From contig JAUXJX010000124.1 in assembly GCA_030624545.1 (NCBI GenBank), positions 1 through 6,462 of the forward strand: DNA of 6,462 bases, given 5' to 3'. Shown piece by piece: positions 5,919-6,462 of this stretch (the first letter of the stretch is position 1; each line of letters begins with the position of its first letter). Origin of the DNA: Bacteroidota bacterium (GTDB taxonomy: Bacteria > Zhuqueibacterota > JdFR-76 > DREG01). The notes under the pieces were generated by a model, which saw nothing but the letters and a program-made list of their open reading frames with translations, had not been told where the DNA came from and did not search any database. The translations under genes were made by a program, and so were the position numbers.

Positions 5919-6462
5919 TGGATGGTCTACTGATATCATTTGAAGGGATTGATTTTTGCGGCAAGACAGTACAGTCTCAACTCTTGCATGACAAGATAAA
6001 ACAGGAATGGAAATCATCGCAAGATAGACCAGTGTTTATCTTTCGGGAACCCGGCGGCACAGATATATCCGAGAAAGTAAGAGATCTTTTGCTGGACAGA
6101 TCGTTAGTAATGATGCACCCAATAAGTGAACTTTTGCTTTATTCTGCCGCCCGGTCCCAATTGATTGCAGAGAAAATCATACCTGAAAAGGAGAACGGGG
6201 CCGTCATCGTTTGTGATCGATTCTATGATTCTACTATAGCTTACCAGGGTTATGGTAGAGGGATTGATCTTAAATTAATAGAAATGGCAAATTCTATCGC
6301 AACACATAGAATTCGACCGGACATAACATTCATTATCGATTTGGACCCCGAAGTCGCATTCGAAAGAGGCAGATCTGCCGGGTTAGAGCGAGATCGATTA
6401 GAATCTGAGAATGCCGACTTTTATGATCGAGTTCGACAGGGATTTTTGCAGATTTCAAGGAA
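5918..6462 (+). CDS. tmk: Thymidylate kinase (partial, C-terminus beyond window)
   Basis: Cytoplasmic P-loop kinase that phosphorylates dTMP to dTDP with ATP, an essential step to dTTP. The start ATG shares its A with the MATE stop (TAATG), so the two are probably translationally coupled; only a weak, distant purine run precedes it. 181 codons are visible, and about 25-35 residues of a normal ~210-residue protein should lie past the edge. Motifs: P-loop FEGIDFCGKTVQ (8-19, with G10, G15, K16, T17), FREPGGT (42-48), the DRF motif in CDRFYDSTIAYQGYGRG (99-115, with D100 and R101) and the arginine-rich LID ERGRSAGLERDRLE (149-162). Odd detail: bacterial relatives usually read G-S-G-K-S-T in the P-loop, whereas here F-C-G-K-T-V occurs. 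The GX4GK[ST] rule still holds, so activity is expected. Confidence 0.93.
   Translation, partial: MDGLLISFEGIDFCGKTVQSQLLHDKIKQEWKSSQDRPVFIFREPGGTDISEKVRDLLLDRSLVMMHPISELLLYSAARSQLIAEKIIPEKENGAVIVCDRFYDSTIAYQGYGRGIDLKLIEMANSIATHRIRPDITFIIDLDPEVAFERGRSAGLERDRLESENADFYDRVRQGFLQISR

Overview
The window carries six genes, all on the plus strand and closely packed, behind about 440 bases of non-coding DNA. In order they are L-lysine 6-aminotransferase (lat), 16S rRNA ribose methyltransferase RsmI broken by an in-frame amber codon, a CDP-alcohol phosphatidyltransferase, myo-inositol-phosphate synthase (ino1), a MATE-family multidrug/solute exporter, and the first 181 codons of thymidylate kinase (tmk), which runs off the right edge. 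Junctions are tight: 6 nt, a 4-nt overlap, 72 nt, 70 nt and a 1-nt overlap. This suggests one operon or a few overlapping transcripts. I see no convincing rho-independent terminator.

Organism: clearly bacterial, since RsmI, bacterial Tmk and MATE are all present. Base composition looks intermediate. Only ino1 has a strong Shine-Dalgarno sequence; lat, rsmI and the MATE gene have none that is obvious. The ~440-residue inositol-phosphate synthase is unlike the shorter actinobacterial form, and RsmI is short, without the C-terminal extension of the E. coli protein. Together these fit a member of the FCB group or a related uncultured lineage, but that is an inference from protein character, not a classification.

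Bases 1-440 hold no recognisable gene. They contain a nested inverted repeat (15-80), a long imperfect hairpin (296-346) and a promoter with perfect consensus hexamers but a short 15-base spacer (358-384). A small stem-loop (406-430) lies in the predicted leader of lat.

The biological core is a two-gene inositol-phospholipid module. Ino1 makes inositol phosphate from glucose 6-phosphate. The adjacent CDP-alcohol transferase probably joins it to CDP-diacylglycerol to give phosphatidylinositol phosphate. The phosphatase that would complete phosphatidylinositol is not in the window. lat (lysine catabolism), rsmI (ribosome modification) and tmk (dTTP synthesis) look like housekeeping neighbours rather than pathway partners.

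The most notable observation is the amber codon in rsmI. The reading frame continues intact for 54 further conserved codons and ends in a TGA that overlaps the start of the next gene. This points to a very recent nonsense mutation, a sequence error or readthrough, not an old pseudogene. I do not see a clearly undescribed defence, mobile or RNA system here.
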